This document shows, in pieces, positions 60,175 through 64,000 of a stretch of DNA of 64,000 nucleotides (positions within the stretch are counted from its first letter, which is position 1; each line of letters opens with the position of its first letter). The notes beneath the pieces were generated by a model that saw only the letters and a program-made list of their open reading frames with translations, had not been told where the DNA came from and made no database searches. Position numbers and translations under genes: made by a program. The DNA is from JAHFUA01 sp963808725 (GTDB lineage: Bacteria > Acidobacteriota > Terriglobia > Terriglobales > Acidobacteriaceae). The stretch is taken from the NCBI GenBank assembly GCA_963808725.1, contig CAWEGO010000002.1, forward strand, positions 992,001 through 1,056,000. Reading direction: 5' to 3'.

Positions 60175-60990
60175 ATGCTCTTAGTTCTCGACGTCGGCAA
60201 CACCAACACGGTGCTGGGAGTTTTTGCCGCTGACGGCCGCAGCAGCGCACTGGCCGCGCACTGGCGCGTCGCCACCATCCAGACCCAGACCGTGGATGAG
60301 TACGGCGTGTTGTTCCGCAACCTGTTCGCGATGGCCGACATCGAGGTGGCGGCCATCAAAGGCATCATCATCTCGTCCGTGGTGCCGCCCATGGACTCGG
60401 TGCTGCGCGAAGTCTGCGAACGCTACTTTCACACCAAGCCCCTGTTCGTCGAACCCGGCGTGAAGACCGGCATGCCGGTGCAGTATGACAACCCGGCGGA
60501 GGTCGGCGCCGACCGCGTGGTAAACGGTGTGGCGGCCTTCGAGAAGTACGGCGGGCCGTGCATCATCGTGGACTTCGGCACCGCCACCACCTTCGACGCG
60601 GTCTCGGCCCGGGGAGAATACCTGGGCGGCGTGATCACGCCCGGCATCGGCATCTCGGCGGACGCGTTGTTCGAACGCACCGCGCGGCTACCCCGCGTCG
60701 ATATCCGCAAGCCACCCCGCGTGATCGGCAGCAACACCGTGGGCAGCATACAGTCCGGGCTCTACTACGGATATCTGGGACTGGTGGATGCGATCCTGGA
60801 GCGCATGCTCGCCGAACTGGGGCCCGAGACGAAAGTAGTCGCTACCGGCGGACTGGCGCCGCTGATCGGCGAAGGGTCGAAATACATCAGCGCGGTAGAT
60901 GATCTGCTGACCCTGGAAGGTCTGCGGATCATCTGGGAGCGGAACGCGCGGAAACCCAAAACCGCCGAGGACGCAGAGAAAAAAGGCTGA
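60175..60990 (+). CDS. coaX: Type III pantothenate kinase
   Basis: ATG 60175 (MLLVLDVGNTNTVLGVFAAD) gives 271 residues; 54 upstream in-frame bases are word array. ASKHA-fold motifs are LDVGNTNT, PAEVGADRVVNGVAAF, CIIVDFGTATTFDA, and LGGVITPGIGISADAL. It makes 4'-phosphopantothenate, the first step to CoA; type III enzymes need a monovalent cation and are not feedback-inhibited by CoA. The C-terminal KPKTAEDAEKKG is encoded by an array-like CCGAGGACGCAGAG stretch and looks appended. birA-coaX pairing is common. Confidence 0.95.
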   Translation: MLLVLDVGNTNTVLGVFAADGRSSALAAHWRVATIQTQTVDEYGVLFRNLFAMADIEVAAIKGIIISSVVPPMDSVLREVCERYFHTKPLFVEPGVKTGMPVQYDNPAEVGADRVVNGVAAFEKYGGPCIIVDFGTATTFDAVSARGEYLGGVITPGIGISADALFERTARLPRVDIRKPPRVIGSNTVGSIQSGLYYGYLGLVDAILERMLAELGPETKVVATGGLAPLIGEGSKYISAVDDLLTLEGLRIIWERNARKPKTAEDAEKKG

Positions 60991-61068
60991 AGGCCAAGGG
61001 CTAAGAGCTAGCATCGAAGAAGCCATTCAGCCACGGCCGCATTGTAGGACGCAACTTGTGAGGAACCC

Positions 61069-61199
61069 GGTGGCTGTTGAAAAAGGAACCAAAGCAGTAA
61101 TTTCGGCGAATTTCAGCGTCTACGGCGAACGAACATTCAATAACTTACGAGCGAACTTTGTTGTCGGAACGCCCCGAAAAGAGTTTTTCAACAGCCACC
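61069..61199 (+). mobile_element. MITE-like element, copy A
   Basis: This 131-bp non-coding element has 16-bp terminal inverted repeats, GGTGGCTGTTGAAAAA (61069-61084) and TTTTTCAACAGCCACC (61184-61199). An almost identical copy lies in inverted orientation at 62071-62201, with about two mismatches. The size, ends and lack of coding capacity fit a miniature inverted-repeat transposable element. I could not define a target-site duplication with confidence. Confidence 0.85.
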
Positions 61200-61234
61200 C
61201 CTGTTCACCCCAATCATCGTCAGCTACGCTCATC

Positions 61235-62056
61235 ATGGCGCAACGTTCGGACATGGAAAGATGGCACATCACATTAGGGCCGCTGTTCCCACGACTAGTC
61301 GCTGTTTATATCGGCGCCGTCATTGTCCTTGTTTGTTGGGTATTACCGGTTGCTTCCCCAGCCGCCAGCCAAACCGGCAAAATGGAGGCGTTTGCTCTTG
61401 GCTTGCTCGTTCTCACGGTCTTGTTCGTCCCATGCTACGGCAGCGTCGAGGTTGACCCCGCCAAGCGTTTGCTCACGTTCCGAGAGAGTGTCGCTGCAGG
61501 TTGTTTGCACGCGTGGCGCTGGCGTGAACTGCGGCAGTTCACATTACCCGAAGGTTCGACAGTTCTAATCGGATTTTGGTTAGGTCCGAACGCTTTTGCC
61601 ACTGGCGGCGTCCAAGTGAGGCTACCAAACGGCGACTCGACCCTCCTTTTCGAGAACAAATTCGGAATTGATGGGCGTATCGCCTCCCGTTTGGCCTCTG
61701 CATTGAGGAGCGTAGAGGGGGTGAACGTCAGAACAGTTCGGCTAAGCCCAACGTTTGAACTGATTGAGTGGACACCACTGGACTTGCCTACGGGCGCGAA
61801 CACCGCTTTACTGTTCTTCCTAAGCTGGATCGCGTTCCCGCTGGGGATGTTGAAGGCTAATACTGCTGTTATCTTGGGCGCAGGAGCCGCCTGTTTCGCC
61901 GTCTACTCCATTGCGATGTATCGCGTGTTGCGAAGAACACAAAATGCACGACCGCGAGATGAGAAGATCAGCAATGGCGCAGTTTTTGGCCTGGGTCTAT
62001 TTCAGTTCGCGTTGATGTACGCGGTGATGGTATTTTTGGGCGCCAGTATTAGATAG
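61235..62056 (+). CDS. Membrane protein of unknown function between inverted MITEs
   Basis: The start is ATG 61235 (MAQRSDMERWHITLGPLFPR); the frame is open farther upstream only through MITE sequence. The 273 residues include two N-terminal helices (AVYIGAVIVLVCWVLPVA and FALGLLVLTVLFVPCY), a soluble middle (SVEVDPAKRLLTFRESVAAG, QVRLPNGDSTLLFENKFG) resembling a bacterial PH-like domain, and three C-terminal helices. GC content is visibly lower than the neighbours, suggesting transfer. I do not recognise the family. It is the only gene enclosed by the two MITE copies. Confidence 0.7.
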   Translation: MAQRSDMERWHITLGPLFPRLVAVYIGAVIVLVCWVLPVASPAASQTGKMEAFALGLLVLTVLFVPCYGSVEVDPAKRLLTFRESVAAGCLHAWRWRELRQFTLPEGSTVLIGFWLGPNAFATGGVQVRLPNGDSTLLFENKFGIDGRIASRLASALRSVEGVNVRTVRLSPTFELIEWTPLDLPTGANTALLFFLSWIAFPLGMLKANTAVILGAGAACFAVYSIAMYRVLRRTQNARPRDEKISNGAVFGLGLFQFALMYAVMVFLGASIR

Positions 62057-62070
62057 TTGTTGTGAGATCC

Positions 62071-62201
62071 GGTGGCTGTTGAAAAACTCTTTTCGGGGCG
62101 TTCCGACAACAAAGTTCGCTCGTAAGTTATTGAATGTTCGTTCGCCGTAGACGCTGAAATTCGCCGAAATTACTGCTTTGGCTCCTTTTTCAACAGCCAC
62201 T
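62071..62201 (-). mobile_element. MITE-like element, copy B (inverted)
   Basis: The reverse complement of this segment repeats copy A (61069-61199) across its full length, differing at about two positions. The ends are again GGTGGCTGTTGAAAAA-like inverted repeats. The two copies face each other around one membrane-protein gene, so the whole 61069-62201 block has the architecture of a composite element. Confidence 0.85.
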
Positions 62202-62258
62202 CCGCATGTCGCAAGTAACCGCCTGAACTCGCCGACCCGTACTCGAGAGCTGGCTCCG

Positions 62259-62945
62259 ATGGAAAACTACTTCAACTACTTCACCGAGATCGAGGAGCAC
62301 TTTCAGCGGCGGCGCGGAACCGTGCTCCTGCTCTCGACTCTCGACTGGGCGCTCATCGAGACCTGGAAGGGTGCCGGCATCCCGCTCGAAGCGGTGCTCC
62401 GGGGGATCGACGCCACTTTCGAGAGCTACGAACGGCGGCCGCGAAAGGCGCAGCGCAAAGTCAACGGCCTGGCTTTTTGTTCGCAGGAGGTGTTGGCCGC
62501 CGCCGAAGACATGAAGGAAGCCGCGGTCGGCGTAGCCTCACCGCAAACCCGGGACCGCGCGGCGTTCGATCCAGGCGAGATTGCCGCCTACCTGACGGGC
62601 AATGCGGTGCAGATCGAGCGGGCGAAGCTGCCGGACGCGGCGCTTCCGCTGGCGGCCGAGACAGCGCGCTCGCTGCGCGACCTGGCCTCAGGGGTCTCCG
62701 CCGCCCCCAGGCTCGAAGACCTGGAGCGCCGGCTGACGGTGATGGAGGAGAAGCTGTTCGCGGTGCTGCTGGCGGGCACGCCGGATGATGAACTGGTGGC
62801 CCTCCGCGCACAAGCCGACCGCGAGATCGCGCCGTATCGCAGCAAAATGCCGGGCGCGCAGATCCAGCAGTTGCACAAACAGTACGTGCACAAGATGCTG
62901 CTCGAGCGGCACGGGCTGCCGCGCCTGAGCTTGTTTTACATGTAA
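62259..62945 (+). CDS. Conserved hypothetical protein
   Basis: ATG 62259 (MENYFNYFTEIEEHFQRRRG) gives 228 residues. The N-terminal 75 residues (TVLLLSTLDWALIETWKGAG, GIDATFESYERRPRKAQRK) and the helical remainder, with a coiled segment LEDLERRLTVMEEKLFAVLL, suggest an all-helical cytoplasmic protein. I recall relatives in acidobacteria, typically beside RNA methyltransferase genes, but no function. It is followed by word arrays and then the RlmD-like gene. Confidence 0.7.
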   Translation: MENYFNYFTEIEEHFQRRRGTVLLLSTLDWALIETWKGAGIPLEAVLRGIDATFESYERRPRKAQRKVNGLAFCSQEVLAAAEDMKEAAVGVASPQTRDRAAFDPGEIAAYLTGNAVQIERAKLPDAALPLAAETARSLRDLASGVSAAPRLEDLERRLTVMEEKLFAVLLAGTPDDELVALRAQADREIAPYRSKMPGAQIQQLHKQYVHKMLLERHGLPRLSLFYM

Positions 62946-63004
62946 GCAGTCAGCAGTCAGCATTCAGCCAAAGCGGCCAAGAGCCAACAGCCAAGAGCTA
63001 AGAG
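62945..63004 (+). repeat. Two word-array families side by side (AGCACTC and CCAAGAG)
   Basis: Three units AGCAGTC, AGCAGTC, AGCATTC (62945-62965) are followed by four units CCAAGAG, CCAACAG, CCAAGAG, CTAAGAG (62977-63004). Here the two halves are not inverted copies but belong to different families, each seen elsewhere in the window. The TTG start of the next gene (63006) is in the following partial unit. Confidence 0.88.
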
Positions 63005-63005
63005 C

Positions 63006-64000
63006 TTGATCCTAACTATCGACAAACTGATCTACGGCGGCAATGGGCTGGCGCGCTTGCCGGCGGACGAAAAAGGTCCGGGCAAAGCGGTGTTCCTGCC
63101 GTTCGTGCTGGAAGGGGAACGCGTCGAGGCCGCGATCACCGAGCAGAAGCCGGGATTCGCGCGCGCCCGCGCCGAGAAGATCCTGGAAGCTTCGCCGCAC
63201 CGGATCGCGCCCGGCTGCCCGTACTTCGGGCAGTGCGGAGGATGCCACTACCAGCATGCGAGCTACGAGCACCAGTTGGAGATCAAGTCGGCGATCCTGC
63301 GCGAGACGTTCCGCCGCGTCGCGAAAGTCGAACTCGATCAGGAGATCCGCGTGCACGCGTCGCCTCCGTGGAATTACCGCAACCGTACGCGCCTGCGGTT
63401 GCGCACGCATCCGTTTGTGCTGGGATATAACCGGCTGCGTGGGAGCGAGCTGCTGGCTGTCGAGCAATGCCCCATCAGCTCACCGCTCATCAACCGGGCC
63501 ATCGGCACTTTGTGGGAGCTCGGCCGCGCGGACAAGGCGAGCGCCAACGTCACGGAAATCGAGTTCTTTGCCAACGCCGAGGACACACAGCTTCTGGCCG
63601 AGCTGACCGTCCAGGAGACGGGTTGGTGGCACGGCCGGAAGTCGGATCTCGCGCAGTTCGTGGCCGCGCTGCGCCGGGCGGTTCCAGAGGTAGCGGGCGT
63701 TGCCGTGTTCCATGCAGTGGGACCTGGTGAAATAGAAATCGAGGAAACCCCGGCTGAGCTGGGTGACGCGTTCGGCGCTGAGCTTCTTGTGTATACGACC
63801 GGGAGCGCCAGCTACCAGGTAGGCGCTGGCTCTTTCTTTCAAACCAACCGGTTTCTCATCGACGAGCTGGTGGATTTGGTGACGAAAGGCCGCTCGGGAG
63901 ACCGCGCGCTCGATCTCTACGCGGGCACCGGACTTTTCTCAGTTGTGCTGGCCAAAGAGTTCCGTGAGGTATGGGCAGTTGAATCCTGGCCGTTCTCTTT
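63006..64000 (+). CDS. TrmA/RlmD-family 23S rRNA or tRNA (uracil-5)-methyltransferase, 5' part
   Basis: The frame starts at TTG 63006 (LILTIDKLIYGGNGLARLPA) and is open to the window end, 331 codons, so the C-terminus is cut. A TRAM-like N-terminus (KAVFLPFVLEGERVEAAITE) is followed by an iron-sulfur motif CPYFGQCGGCHYQHASYEHQ, then SYQVGAGSFFQTNRFLIDEL and the SAM-binding ALDLYAGTGLFSVVLAKEF. These enzymes methylate C5 of a specific uridine in 23S rRNA or tRNA. The catalytic Cys region lies beyond the window. Confidence 0.9.
   Translation, partial: MILTIDKLIYGGNGLARLPADEKGPGKAVFLPFVLEGERVEAAITEQKPGFARARAEKILEASPHRIAPGCPYFGQCGGCHYQHASYEHQLEIKSAILRETFRRVAKVELDQEIRVHASPPWNYRNRTRLRLRTHPFVLGYNRLRGSELLAVEQCPISSPLINRAIGTLWELGRADKASANVTEIEFFANAEDTQLLAELTVQETGWWHGRKSDLAQFVAALRRAVPEVAGVAVFHAVGPGEIEIEETPAELGDAFGAELLVYTTGSASYQVGAGSFFQTNRFLIDELVDLVTKGRSGDRALDLYAGTGLFSVVLAKEFREVWAVESWPFS

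Overview
The window reads as chromosomal DNA of a high-GC (about 60%) Gram-negative bacterium, most probably an acidobacterium of the Terriglobia type. That placement rests on the mix of genes (CarD-type regulator, zinc-type L28, short-form EF-Ts, several small secreted or hypothetical proteins of a kind I associate with that phylum), the gene order rplM-rpsI-rpsB-tsf-pyrH-frr, and abundant intergenic repeats. It is an inference without a 16S gene or a search.

Layout. 1-9.7 kb is a degenerate phage-like island: HipA-like kinase fragment, terminase-like ATPase/nuclease, a 1.4-kilo-residue beta-helix protein with both a signal peptide and tail-fibre motifs, a Cys-dependent phosphatase, a sigma-region-4-like protein and a CI/LexA-type S24 repressor with a divergent promoter. 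9.7-22.9 kb carries a histone-like acidic/basic protein, a LysM lytic transglycosylase, a divergent asparaginase/asparagine synthetase pair, a VapBC module, pgsA-greA, carD behind a near-consensus promoter, an AI-2E-family exporter, ruvX, mltG, a lipoprotein and an ABC permease. 22.9-27.5 kb is the translation operon, where tsf has a one-base frameshift. 27.7-32.3 kb is a loose accessory region with secreted hypothetical proteins, a gene interrupted by an in-frame amber codon and several gene remnants. 32.3-43.8 kb holds rel, ridA, rpmB, uvrD/pcrA, an amino-acid permease, adenosine deaminase, a second VapBC and two racemase-like paralogs. 44-52.2 kb holds a radical SAM protein, an orphan peptide-ABC ATPase, a TMTC-like glycosyltransferase, rpe, a BamD-like lipoprotein and a large response regulator. 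52.2-64 kb holds small accessory genes (one with an FRG domain), valS, nadC, birA, coaX, a membrane gene bracketed by inverted MITEs, and an rRNA/tRNA (uracil-5)-methyltransferase-like gene cut by the window end.

The strongest unexplained structure is a system of short word arrays scattered from about 19 kb to 63 kb. Each has three to five imperfect units of exactly 7 or 8 bases, mostly in head-to-head inverted pairs that could form long hairpins. A handful of word families (AGCACTC, CGAGTAC, CAATGAAT, AGTCGTA, CCAAGAG, CAACTGA, CACGGAGA, CGGTCGT) recur at separate loci. Arrays sit in gene junctions, often containing the stop codon of one gene or the start codon of the next. Two inverted pairs bracket four-helix-bundle ORFs, two enclose a second palindromic repeat, and one pair lies inside the uvrD/pcrA coding sequence without breaking the frame. 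A second notable structure is a pair of 131-bp MITE-like elements in inverted orientation around a single membrane-protein gene.
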